A DNA stretch of 64,000 nt from Arctopsyche grandis (taxonomy: Eukaryota > Arthropoda > Insecta > Trichoptera > Hydropsychidae), in the NCBI RefSeq assembly GCF_051622035.1, contig NC_135358.1, positions 19,854,001 through 19,918,000 of the forward strand. The letters are read 5' to 3'. The notes beneath the pieces are model-generated. The model saw only the letters and a list, made by a program, of their open reading frames with translations. It ran no database searches and was not told the origin of the DNA. Below, in pieces: positions 1 to 10,677 of this stretch; the first letter of the stretch is position 1; each line of letters starts with the position of its first letter. The translations under genes and the position numbers were made by a program.

Positions 1-174
1 TGTATGTACATAAGTACAATATATTAATAATACCTCATTTTGATTAATTTGACAGTAAACAAACTTTAAATGTGAATTCCTATTGGTTGATGAACTATAT
101 TAATATTTATTTACAAAACAAACATACTTGACATTACAACTTTTGTCAAAACACCGGTCATATATTTACATCTA

Positions 175-410
175 ATATATAATTTCGAAAGAGACTTTGT
201 ATGTATGTTTGTTTGGTTGATTCGATTTAATTAAAAATCAAATGAATATTCAAATAAATTTAAATAAAATAAAACTATTGAAATAAATTTGATAAAATGT
301 TTACTATTAAATTGGCAATTTTTAAGCGGTTTATATTACAAATACCGAACGAACCCAGGTAAACCCACCACTATTCACTTGAAATGAATTATATTCAAAA
401 AGTATGTAAT
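175..410 (+). repeat. Dispersed ~0.2-kb repeat, Helitron-like family (copy 1)
   Basis: Shares with 15775-15996 (plus), 1197-1400 (minus) and 53105-53217 (plus, 3' part) the block that starts near TTTCGAAAGAGACTTTGTATG and runs through an AT-rich middle to a GC-richer end resembling GAGCGAAGCCGGGTAAA. In the better copies it finishes with ACTAGT. The CTAG terminus after a short GC-rich imperfect hairpin resembles a Helitron 3' end, but no Rep/helicase remnant is visible. The class assignment is an inference. Confidence 0.45.
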
Positions 411-427
411 ATAATTCATTTCAAGGT

Positions 428-617
428 TGTTTTAGGTTTTTGAGCTCTTTTTCCTATTATGCTGTACATTAACATTAGAATAATATAATACTATCATGAC
501 TAACCAAATTAAATTAAAATTGAAAAAATAGAAAATTATCAGTAGATCAGTAGCTATTAAAATAGATATAAGATGTATTGTGAACATAATTTCGTAATAA
601 AAAGCATTTAAAAATCA
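428..617 (+). mobile_element. 5'-truncated LINE, 3' end only (copy 1 of 3)
   Basis: This stretch is nearly identical to the 3' ends of the LINE copies at 40582-41161 and 56285-56496. All three share TTTTTGAGCTCTTTTTCCTA and end in AATAAAAAGCATTTAAAAATC. Only the 3' untranslated part remains here. I could not find a clean target-site duplication for this copy. Confidence 0.7.
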
Positions 618-1196
618 AAAAAATTTGCTGTATTCTAAAATGTTCATGCCTATCATACATATATACACATAAATTTCAGGCCAATTTATTTAGTGGCCTA
701 GAAGACAAAAAATAAAATGAAAAGTAATAGATTAAACAAATGCGTTGAGGAACCTGATAGTCATTTAATTTCTTCTGCAATGAGATCAGCATGTTAATAC
801 ATGCCATTACTATGTAAAGATCAAATAAAACCCCAATCCCCCCCAACTACAGTTACAGCAAACGTTTGAATTGCCAAACTACAGCCCAAGGGCCAAAAAT
901 CAGACTGTAGTTACGACCATTTTTGTCTGGCCTACAAGCGAATCTCAATTCACAGGAATTTCTCCAAAAGCATAAATGGCAAACATTAACTTCAATAATG
1001 TCTAGAATGTTTAAATAAAATGTGATATCTGACCAGAAATGGTCCTCCCAGTACTTACATTATTCCTATTTGATCCTCATCCTAAGTTTGGAGACTGTTC
1101 TTCACAAATACATTACTCTTATTGGTCATAATAAGAATCGCATACTTTTCTTCCTACTGACATGCCAACCAAAATAAGGATTTTATAGTCAAATTA
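618..1196. other. Non-coding, no gene seen
   Basis: AT-rich sequence with no convincing open frame. A small pocket near 830-930 is richer in C and has short repeats of the type CTACAG, but nothing recognisable. Confidence 0.5.
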
Positions 1197-1400
1197 CCCG
1201 GCTTCGATCGGTATTTTTAATATTAACAGCTTAAACATGGCAAAACAATCTAATAGTTTTTTTATTAAATTTATTTGAATCGAAAAAAAAAAATTAACGA
1301 TGTCGATATCGTCGTCATAGAAACTTTGATTTGTTTTCGATGTCCCCAACAAACCTTACATACATAGTTACAGTCTCTTTCGAAATTATATATTAGACAT
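1197..1400 (-). repeat. Dispersed Helitron-like repeat (copy 2, inverted)
   Basis: Reverse complement of the repeat family seen at 175-410 and 15775-15996. It runs from ATTACCCGGCTTCG at the low end to CTCTTTCGAAATTATATATT at the high end. The small open frame across it is a by-product of the repeat. Confidence 0.5.
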
Positions 1401-1719
1401 GTTATTTCTTCTGTAACTACTGAATGCAAAATATGTAAGTCCACATACAAACATTTGTTAAAGGTTTTCCAATTCATCATTTTGTTTTTCGTTGATTAAT
1501 AAATAAAAACAAAAATAAATGCCAAAAACAGAAAATATGTTCAGAAAATAATATAATGCATTGGTTTAATTTACATGATACAAAAATAAATTACATACAT
1601 CTACACATACAAATTAAAAGTTATTTTATAATATGTATATATTATGTTGGCGGCTAAATAAATTAAAAAAAACTTCTATAAGACAAAAACACAATTTTCA
1701 TAATTCTGTAAAATATAAA

Positions 1720-1725
1720 TTTATT
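1720..1725 (-). promoter_or_regulatory. Candidate poly(A) signal for eIF3b
   Basis: AATAAA on the minus strand about 178 nt past the eIF3b stop codon, at a usual distance for an insect 3' UTR. It is a candidate only; the cleavage site is not visible. Confidence 0.4.
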
Positions 1726-1902
1726 TAAAATTGTAAATACAGAAAGAGCCCCTATTTAATAGCACAATCGATGTTCCACAATTGGTATAATGTATGTCAA
1801 AGTATGAGAGAGAGTACAAAAAATTTGATGTTGGATAAATAGCCACAGCCGTTAGTCGGTACAACAAGACGGCTGAGGCAAAACAGGAAGTCGTAATACT
1901 GA

Positions 1903-4900
1903 CTACTCGCACGGCGTAACTTCTTCCTTTATGATAAATTCAACTAACTCTTCTTCCATGTTCTTTGTGTCTGAATCCAATTCATCAGTGTCAACATCTG
2001 CGAAAGTAAACGATCAATAAGCATCCTTCAAATACACATTTAAATCGTAAAAACAAGCTGTAATATATGTATATCTTACAATTTCTCAGCTGCAATCTTC
2101 TGGACTTTTGTTCTTCCCATTCTTTGATCTTTTGGGCTCGATACTCTTCGAATTTCTTCATCAACTCTGCACGTTTAGCTATCAATTCCTTGGAGGCTTT
2201 GGTGAGACGTAGCCTATCCTTAGATTCGAATTGCGCAGAATATTTCTTCAAATTCTTCTGTACTTCTTTTTGCTGTGCAGCAGATAATAGAGTTGGAGGA
2301 CGAGGTCTCCATGAAAATTGAGCAAAACCTTCCTTGGTAACTCTAAAAATCAGTAATAAGCGATTAGCATTAATATAGCATTGAAAAATATATATATCGA
2401 TAAAAAAACAATTCACTACCTTCTCAAAATTTTGCCTTGGAAAGACCACATGTAATAACCACAATCGATTTTGCATTTTAAAGACGAAACTCCAGTAACC
2501 ACATACCGGCCAGTTGGATCCCACTCAATTCCAGACATCTGAAAATAAAAAATTATTCAGAAAAATAATTAAAAATATATTTTGATATCAATTTCAAATA
2601 AATAAAATAAACTAACCTGGTAATGATCAGCAATATTCATTACTGTGAAATCATACGTATCTAAGAATTCAAGGGCTCCTCCAGTAACGCCTAAATTAGC
2701 TAATACGATAAACTGACCAGATGGAGACCAGAACAAATGATTGTATGGTTTCTTTTCAAATTTCTTAAGAACAGTAGGCGCTTGCCCAGCATTTACTCCG
2801 AAGAAAGTAATGCAAGTGTTTGCCATATCTCCGTGAATAATGGCAAACTTAGAGCCAACCGGTTCCCAAGCGAAGGCATGTATCATCTCTTTAATTTCAA
2901 CAGAATCCACAGGAATTTCTTTTTCTCTCATATGGAAGATTTCAAAGTTATAGCATAATCCGGAGTACTTAACATCCGTTTTATCCTTCTTAATCTTCGA
3001 ATATCTGTCTACTTTAACACATAAGTAATCTCCACTCTTCTGCCAAAAGATTTTACAATCTGCTACGTTGAACAAATTTTTCGACCGAATTTCACTTCTA
3101 CCAGGAATATCCATAAGGATAACCCTAGCAGGAACATCTTTGTCTTCGGATACCCAAAAAGCAATAATGTTATCTGTAGGTGACCAACTGAAATCCCTGA
3201 AATAAATCTTTCATGTAACAAGTTCCTTCGCACTCACAATTTTAAAATTAAATTTAGATATATCGTAATTTACCTTATTCCTGGTACTTTGATGGACTTC
3301 TTATCCAATAAACCAAAACTAGGAGTCTGATAAACGGATAGTACATCAGGGCCCATACAAGCAAAATATTTATCATCTTTACTCCAACGATAAATAGGCC
3401 AAATTGTATAATCTTCCAATGGAGAAAATCTACGTTTTTCTTGACCAGTTCTAAAATTACAAATTTTTTAAGATCATATTGTCAACCATACATCACACGC
3501 AATTTTCATAATATAATCTAAAACAAACCTTATATCCCAAATAATAATTTTCTTATCATCGGGACGATCGTTATTAGGACAGAAGGTAACAAGGTAATTT
3601 TCGCACGGTGAGAAGTTTATGAAACGAGCGTACGGGTGAGAAAACTTTTGGAATTGACTGAATTTGGGTCCTGCCCACAAAGCAACTCCTCTCCAATGGA
3701 ACGTCGCTAAATATGTTCCCAAGGGAGACCACATGGCGTACGTTTCAGACCATTCCTAAAACCATTTTTTTTACAATTTAGAATTGGCATAATTAAACAC
3801 ATAAAAAGTAAAAATAATAAAATTAAGCTTACAGGTCGATCTTGAATTAAGGTAGGTTCTGGTAAAGAATTCTGCCAAATCTGCAGGGACAAGCCAGTAC
3901 CAATACCGACGCAATATTGATCAAACGCATCAGGTTCCATCAAGTAATACTGTAAATCAGATTGCACGCTGAACGGTTGAGGCGCTGGAGGATCAAATTC
4001 TTTCGGAATCGACGAGTACCTTTTTCAATGAAATTTAATGCTATAAATCGAACTTAAATTTAATGTAACATCAGTTCTAATGCTTGAAAATACTTACTTT
4101 TTGAAGTCAGCGAAATGACTAACAAGCATAGTATAGTTTTTATCTAGCTTCGAGTTGTTTGTGACTTTTACGGCTTCTTGAGCGATAGCAGATGTTGCAT
4201 ATTCCAAGAAGATATAGCCTGCCGTATCTTCACTGCCAGGTTTTGTTGGATAAAACGAATTTGTAATCGTTCCAAATTTACCGAAGATTTTGTTGATGAC
4301 AGTTTGGAGCTTGGGCAGCCGATCGGGGCCAACCTGTGGAAGCCCATCAACAACAATGACATTTTCCATGCCATCTGTCTCTGTTGGCTTTTGCTCTAAT
4401 ATGTCGGGAAGAAGTTCTGAAAAAGGCATAAGTAACTTCATCAAAAATCAATTCATACAATTTAAAATAATTAAAACTAAATATTTTGGTACTTTCTCAT
4501 TATATGGAGCGATTTAAAAAAAAAATTGATTATTCATTCATCTATTGAGACAATTATGATATAAATTCCAAAGGCTGGAAAATTTTAATTTCGTCCAAGT
4601 GTACGTTAAATGTGTTGTCTCCAAATGAACATGATTTTAAATAATGATGCATTATTCTTCAACATTATTTATTGAGCCATTTAGTTGATTCCCACATGCG
4701 TTCGATGCTTGGAATACGTGAATCTATTGATTCTAGTGACTTTTCTATTGATTCAACTGGAAATCTACACTGAGAACCTCAACAATCGTCCAAAACAGAA
4801 GATAGGTGGCGAAAAATGAATCTTGGAAATCGATGGGAGTTTGTTCACTAATCAATACCAGCCGAGTGTGTCCTCTGCAGTGGTTTTTTTATAGTGAGTG

Positions 4901-6147
4901 TGGACGAAAGCAATACTGAAAGGTTGGACAGTGGCAAATTTGGAGAATATCAAAATTTGCTCTATAATATAATCGAATTTCAAGTTAATCATCGTTACAA
5001 TTTCATTGATCCACACACTTCTATTTAGACTAAAAGCATTGAGCACATGTTGAGACACCAAAGAGCAACGTGTCATCATTTGAAGTTGTATTTGGCCGAA
5101 AGCATTCGGAGACTGTAAATTGGAGTCACATTTAGATGCAATCAAAATTTTCTGGTCTCTGGAATTCAAATTATGATTAAAATTGTGTCTCTAAATATGT
5201 ATATCAATGAACGAAATTTTTTATTGTTTTAAATATGGCTTTAGATAGTGGGAAAGTACCAATATTTTTTCGGTAGCATTTTTTCATTTCCACATTCTAT
5301 ATTTTCAATTTTTGGTGCAAAATAATAAAAAGCTTGTAATTACAGTGAAAGTATCAAATCTTGTCGATGTATACTGTAACTCGTTATTGTACACACTAAC
5401 CACAAGTTTTCATCATTACGAAATATACTCATATACTTTTATGAAATGTTGTATGCATTAAACAAGCAAGTGTAAGATTTTGCTGATGTGTGCTATTTGA
5501 AATAATCAATTAACAAATTTTACAGATGAGCGTGTTTGACAACTGACCTAATCAACGTATTTTTATTTAATTTATAGTACGATTTTTTTTTTCATTTTAA
5601 ATCCTCTCTGGGATTGCCATGTCCTGCTTAAGTTTTTAGTGTTTTGAAATATGGCAACCCCAGTCAATTTTTACATAGCCTTTTTCATGTATACGGCAAA
5701 TGACCAGTTTTCACAGGGTGTATATGGACTGACGTATGTATATGTATGAATGCATTCAACTAACGTCAATGTGTAATTTGAACGAAAGATTAAAGCTTAA
5801 AAACCAGAACATGACCAATGTTGGGTACATTACAATAAATGAGACTGTCGACAAAATGCAAGCGTTTGCAAAAGTAAGGTAAAAGAGTGGCACGTTTGAG
5901 GTTATGTTCATAGAGCCGTAATCGCCGTCGATTGGCCGTCAAGCCGGCATTCCACGTGACATTCCATATGGCAGTCGAACAGTGGATCATATTTCCATGG
6001 CAGTGAAGTGGAGTGAAGTGGAGTGGAGTGGAGTGGATTACCTTCGTCGGTGATGTCGTCGACGTACCCCTCGGGGTCGGCGAAGTCGGGCTCCACCTCC
6101 CAGTCGATTTCGGGCTCCGACGGCCGCTCCTCCGTCTTCTTCTTCAT
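1903..6147 (-). CDS. eIF3b: Eukaryotic translation initiation factor 3 subunit b
   Basis: Scaffold subunit of the eIF3 complex, acting in cytoplasmic 43S pre-initiation complex assembly. Minus-strand exons: 6147-6042, 4416-4098, 4019-3833, 3755-3529, 3450-3274, 3196-2617, 2538-2420, 2342-2080, 1997-1903. All junctions are GT-AG and the phases close to 690 aa, the family's usual length in insects. The short acidic first exon ([16 protein letters not shown], ending DITDE) lies in a GC-rich island and joins [11 protein letters not shown] across a 1.6-kb intron. An RRM follows at about residues 50-140 ([14 protein letters not shown]), then a WD-type beta-propeller of roughly 450 residues, then a charged C-terminal helix ([15 protein letters not shown]) and an acidic tail. 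The start is the only in-frame ATG before the conserved acidic segment; the frame upstream is open but proline-rich and unlike the family. Intron 1 (6041-4417) shows only a GTGGA run at 6003-6036 and no other gene. Confidence 0.96.
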
Positions 6148-6345
6148 GTCGGGGCCGGGGGAGGGGCGCGGCGCGGGGGGCGGAGGCGCAGCGGGGGCTT
6201 CGAAGGGGGCGCAAATGCGATCCGCAGACTGCAATCTGCGCACCCGCTTTCGGCAACGTGGGAAGACTCGCCTCAAAGACCGATCGCGAACGCGCACGCG
6301 CACACTTCTTCTTCTTCTTCGCAAGCACTTCACAATCTATCGGTG
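6148..6345 (-). promoter_or_regulatory. CpG-rich 5' UTR and probable promoter of eIF3b
   Basis: The 200 bp upstream of the start codon is GC-rich and full of CG dinucleotides, in sharp contrast to the AT-rich surroundings. On the minus strand it carries a GAA tandem near 6302-6322 and a pyrimidine-rich stretch near 6270. No TATA box is obvious. A housekeeping-type dispersed promoter is inferred from position and composition. Confidence 0.4.
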
Positions 6346-6649
6346 ACGCGTTCGCGAACACGCCACGCCACGCCACACTTTCACTATTTTTCACTAATTT
6401 ATTACTTTTTTATATCAAACACCGCTTTTTGTATATTAATTTACCTAAAACCGTCAATATAATTTACTAGTGTTGGACCCGTTGATTTCAACGGGTGGTT
6501 TCGAAAAGGAATTGAAACTCGAATAAAAATAAAGTTAAAGATATTGAATCGACTGGTTTCGGAAAGAAATTGATGCACAAATTACGAATGACAAATTACG
6601 AAGTGATTACGAATTGCGAATTACGTTTGCATCGCCGACCCCCCGACGC

Positions 6650-7197
6650 CTTTGCCCCCAGCGCCCCCGATGCCTCCGTCGCTCCGGGGCCTTCGGCCCC
6701 AGCGCCGCCGACGCCTCCGGCGCCCCCAGCGCCCCCGATGACTTCGGCATCCCGGGGGCTTCGCCCCCAGCGCCGCCGACGCCTCCGGCGCCCCCAGCGC
6801 CCCCGATGCCTTCGGCACCCCGGGGGCTTCGCCCCCAGCGCCGCCGACGCCTCCGGCGCCCCCAGCACCCCGGATGCCTTCGGCACCCCGGGGGCTTCGC
6901 CCCCAGCACCCCCGATGCCTTCGGCATCCCGGGGGCTTCGCCCCCAGCGCCCCCGATGCCTTCGGCATCCCGGGGGCTTTGCCCCCAGCGCCCCAGATGC
7001 CTTTGACACCCCGGGGGCTTCGCCCCCAGCCCCCCGATGCCTTCGGCACCCCGGGGGCTTCGCCCCCAGCGCCCTCGATGCCTTCGGCATCCCGGGGGCT
7101 TCGCCCCAAGCCCCCCCGATGCCTTCGGCACCCCGGGGACTTCGCCCCCAGCGCCCTCGATGCCTGCGGCATCCCGGGGGCTTTGCCCCCAGCGCCA
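6650..7197. repeat. 41-bp GC-rich palindromic minisatellite
   Basis: About 13 units of roughly 41 bp in otherwise AT-rich DNA. Each unit holds two short inverted repeats, GGGGGCTTCGCCCCC and GATGCCTTCGGCATC, with minor variants (CAT/CAC, CCC/CTC). The first 220 bp has an expanded form with extra GCCGCCGACGCC segments. Because 41 is not a multiple of 3, the array is open in several frames on both strands and yields spurious proline/alanine- or glycine-rich proteins of up to about 200 aa. I see no reason to call any of them a gene. Confidence 0.93.
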
Positions 7198-7198
7198 C

Positions 7199-7510
7199 TA
7201 TAAAAAAATGAAAAAATTAAAAAAATGAAAAAAATGAAAAAATGAAAAAAATGAAAAAACTGAAAAAATGAAAAAAATGAAAAAACTGAAAAAATGAAAA
7301 AAATGAAAAAACTGAAAAAATGAAAAAACTGAAAAAATGAAAAAAATGAAAAAACTGAAAAAATGAAAAAAATGAAAAAACTGAAAAAATAAAAAAAATG
7401 AAAAAACTGAAAAAATGAAAAAACTGAAAAAACTGAAAAAATGAAAAAAATGAAAAATATGAAAAAAATGAAAAATATGAAAAAAATGAAAAATATGAAA
7501 AAAAAAAATT
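7199..7510. repeat. A-rich short tandem repeat array
   Basis: About 310 bp of TGAAAAAA and CTGAAAAAA units following directly on the GC-rich minisatellite. The minus strand is open as a Phe-rich frame (HFFHF repeats), which is a composition artefact. Confidence 0.9.
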
Positions 7511-7629
7511 TTGTTCCCCATACTGGTTGATGGTTGATCGTCCGTCACATACAAATATACAAATATATTTAGCGACAGTCCGTTTTTATATATATAAATT
7601 ACAATTATTTTTTTTTTTTGACGAATAAT

Positions 7630-9690
7630 ATTTTAATAATATTTTATTTTATTTTATTTTATTAATTGAAAAATCAACAGACAGGATGTACATAGATATG
7701 TATAAAAAAAACAAATAGTAAATAAATAATATATGTAACATCCGAGTCCAATAATAGATTTTTACAAAAATGAAAAAGATAAATATAAGGAAAACAAATT
7801 AAAAAGTAAAGAATAAAGGCATGACAAAATATGTAGATCATTGCATAATTAAACTATAGTATTAAAATATTTGGAAAAGGTTATAAAATAGAATATAAGA
7901 AGAAATTGAAATTTACAAATATAAAACAAATGAAAAAGGTAAATACAAAATAAACAAATGAAAAGGAAAAGAATGAAAGCTATAATATGATTAAATAGCA
8001 CATTACATAACTAAACTAAAGTATAAAAATATTGGAAATATTGGAAAAATAGAATAGGAGAAGAAATGAATCAATCGGTCAAGATTCTCTTGATGTTAGA
8101 CCTGAATTGATGTAGGGAAATACCAAACAGATCAACCTCATTCAGCTCTCCGTTAAACATACGATAAACGCGCTGCAGATAAAAATATTTTTGGGAATTA
8201 GTATTGAAAGTGTAGGAATCTCGTCATCGTCATCGTCATCGAAACATTCGAGAATATTCCACAACAACAAACCACATTCCACGCAGAACTCACCACACGT
8301 AAACAACACGTGCACTTCTTGGAATCAATCGCCAGTTCCTTCGAGAATGTTCCACCCCTCACACTCGAGCGGAACGAAACCAGACGAAGCACACCTGCAG
8401 CCATTATATTAAACTCAAGCGGAACGGTGCCAAATCCAACTCAAGCGGAACGATGCCAAATCCTTCGAGAATGTTCCACCCCTCACACTCGAGTGGAACG
8501 AAACCAGACGAAGCACACCTGCAGCCATTATATTAAACTCAAGCGGAACGCCCCTACCAGTCGAGCGGAACCAAAACGGTCGAAACACGCCGCCGCCATT
8601 AAACTACATCGAGCGGAACGGCGCCAATCGTTCCAGAAAAGTCCACCCCATCGACAAAAGCAAATTCCTCGCTTACGCATCAACAACCACCACCATGGGT
8701 CAGGTGATTCCAGAAACACTATAAAAGGAGGTACAACCCAAACAACGCCAGTCGACCCACAGCAGCAAGCGTCGACACACAGCAGCAGACCAGTCGACAT
8801 CCAGCTCCTGACCTGCCACCACTACACCACGCGGACTTGGAAGATCAACCAGACGAACGAGCCAGCAACACACTGCCGTATCCAGAGACCTTCCGAACAT
8901 AGCCGAACGACGAGCCAGCAACACACTGCTGCATCCAGAGACCTTCTGAACATAGCTGAATGCCGAGCCAGCGACACTCTACCATATCCAGAGACCGCTG
9001 AACGACATACTTTTGCCCAAATATAATACCTTTGTACAACCATAGGCAAACAATAAAACTTTATAAAACAAGCACAACAGTGTTTCGTTAGGCTGGGATA
9101 CGGTCAACACATACCTACCCCGCTTACAAAAGGATCAAGTGAAAAGAGTGCAACGCGTCTAGAGTATCGAACTGGGATTCTGAAATTAACCTTATTCAGT
9201 AAATTAGAACAATCAAGGAAACCATTTATGAGCTTAAAGAAGAATATAGCATCAGTATGTCGTCGCCTGACAGAAAGATTGTTAAAAGAAAGGATTTTTA
9301 AATGTCCGAAACAGTAGAATGGGTATAGGTAGGAAAAAGGTAGCGTAAGGATTTAATAAATTTAAGTTGAACTTTCTCAATACAATTAATATGGGATAAA
9401 TAAAAAGGTGACCAGATAATTGAGGCAAATTCAAGGAAAAATAAAGTAATTTTAGTACATAAGGATCATTAAAGGGTTTTGTTGAGCGGAGTAGGAATCC
9501 AAGAGATTTAAATGCTTTGTTCGTAATAAAAGAAATATGTTCAGAGAAATCTAGTTTATTATTGAGTATTACACCAAGATCCTTAAAAGAAGATGACGTG
9601 TTAAGGATTGAATGATTTAATTGATATTGATTAGTAATAATTGACTTATTTCTAGTGAAATTTAAAATCATACATTGATCATCATTAAAT
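7630..9690 (-). mobile_element. 5'-truncated jockey/CR1-type LINE, split by a solo LTR
   Basis: Minus-strand reverse transcriptase remnants. The 9671-9282 part contains SFKDLGVILNNKLDFSEHI and KAFKSLGFLLRST, typical of the region after the YADD block in jockey-like elements. The reading continues to about 9110 (FFKLINGFLDC...RVALFSLDPFVSG). After the inserted element at 8211-9109 it resumes (FNTNSQKYFYLQRVYRMFNG) and ends at a stop codon at 8073-8071. The 3' end is marked by a TTTTA-type tail near 7640-7670. The frame is damaged in places and no domain before the RT palm is present, so this is a dead copy. Confidence 0.75.
8211..9109 (+). mobile_element. Probable solo LTR inserted in the LINE
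   Basis: Begins TGTAGGAATC and ends GGTCAACA. A TATA box (TATAAAAG, 8720-8727) and a poly(A) signal (AATAAA, 9052-9057) sit in the U3-R-U5 order. Two copies of a ~122-bp tandem unit (8338-8425 and 8460-8547, sharing CGAGCGGAACG-type motifs) lie in the putative U3. LINE coding sequence lies on both sides, so this is an insertion. I could not find a convincing target-site duplication, so the exact ends are uncertain. The 238-codon frame inside it is not a gene. Confidence 0.55.
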
Positions 9691-9716
9691 TTAAAATCAT
9701 CATTTATGAATCATAC

Positions 9717-9890
9717 ATTGATGTATAATACACATAGATAAGCCCTGACGTGTTATTTTGGTCGGAGATCTTGTCTTCACTAACTGAGGGGTGCGGGGGG
9801 TTTAACTAGCGGGGAAGTTGGGTTTTTTCCCTACGACGCAGCGGTACCTACCTACCTACTAAGAGAAACTGTGCATGCGCCATGTATTTT
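9717..9890 (+). mobile_element. Partial MITE, same family as 55691-55936
   Basis: Begins ATTGATGTATAATACACAT and is nearly identical to the complete copy at 55691-55936 through TTTTTTCCCTACGACGCAGC to GCCATGTATTTTGC. The right terminal inverted repeat is missing here. Confidence 0.75.
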
Positions 9891-10224
9891 GCGGTTCGGT
9901 GATTACTGGTCACAAATTACTCGTCACAAAGTCACTAAAATCTCTATAACGGAACATTTGGCAGCCGAAAAGTCCATCATACTAACGATAACTATTGTGG
10001 CGGCTCGTTATACGACATGGTCGAGTTTGGTCACCTTCCTGCGAGTGGGGACCAACTCGATTGTGTTCGGAGCTAGCTACTCACTCTGCCTTCAGCTGTC
10101 ATAAATAAAACACGTGCATCAACATGCCAGTCGTCTCATTCGTTCATCCCCCATACTATCATAGTAACGAGAACTTGAGTGCCAAATATTGTGTATTCGC
10201 GATTTTCATGGCAACACTGAGAAC
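9891..10224. other. Unassigned; possible LTR fragment
   Basis: A moderately GC-rich stretch ends in a TGTCATAAATAAAACACGTG segment around 10096-10115. This looks like the R-U5 part of an LTR, but no termini or target duplication can be defined. No gene. Confidence 0.25.
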
Positions 10225-10669
10225 AATGGTTCGAGTCGTCAAACTGCTGGTTAGATTTGGGGGTTTTGTGACTCCAAATCTATCGTTTCTCTATCAGAGT
10301 TTGCCAATTTTATCTGATCATTGATGAAACGGTTCCTGAAAATTGGTAATAGATCATTTCCTGTTGACACAAATCTGTGTGTATAATTTGTAGAAATGAT
10401 GAACAGTAATCTGAAATCTATAGACATCTCTATAATTTCGTGTTTATTATGTGTATAAAAATTGTAATAATAATTGTGCACAAAATCTAAAAATAATCCA
10501 TAGATGTCTCTATGATTATTATTTCTGTACTTCATTAATTATTATTATGTATACTATGTATTCTGATTGTATTCTATGTATTATTGTATTCTGACCGTTA
10601 TCGTATGCTCGTCGCATTGGAGCGATCTGTAATGACGAGTGTACATTGATTGTAATAAATAAATAAGCC
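10225..10669 (+). mobile_element. SINE-like repeat, truncated or degenerate
   Basis: Has a weak B-box-like GGTTCGAGTCG at 10229 and a body shared with the tRNA-derived SINE at 13695-14150 (CTATCAGAGTTTGCCAAT, then TGAAACGGTTCC). It ends in a TAATAAATAAATAA tail. Its 3' end abuts the target duplication of the next hAT element. Confidence 0.5.
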
Positions 10670-10677
10670 GTTATACT

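Noticed and set aside
4852-5169. 105-codon frame inside eIF3b intron 1
   Set aside because: Begins with TTG, has no recognisable domain and no splice connection to eIF3b.
5908-6394. Two long minus-strand frames overlapping eIF3b exon 1
   Set aside because: Only the frame reading [16 protein letters not shown] is coding; the others are GC-rich shadows.
6570-7211. Open frames up to about 213 codons on both strands (Pro/Ala- and Gly-rich)
   Set aside because: Produced by the 41-bp GC-rich repeat, which leaves several frames open at once; no start context, splice logic or family similarity.
7198-7554. Phe-rich 118-codon minus-strand frame
   Set aside because: Direct translation of the TGAAAAAA array; composition artefact.
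8310-9026. 238-codon plus-strand frame
   Set aside because: Lies inside the LTR-like insertion, overlaps its TATA box and tandem units, and shows no protein family features.
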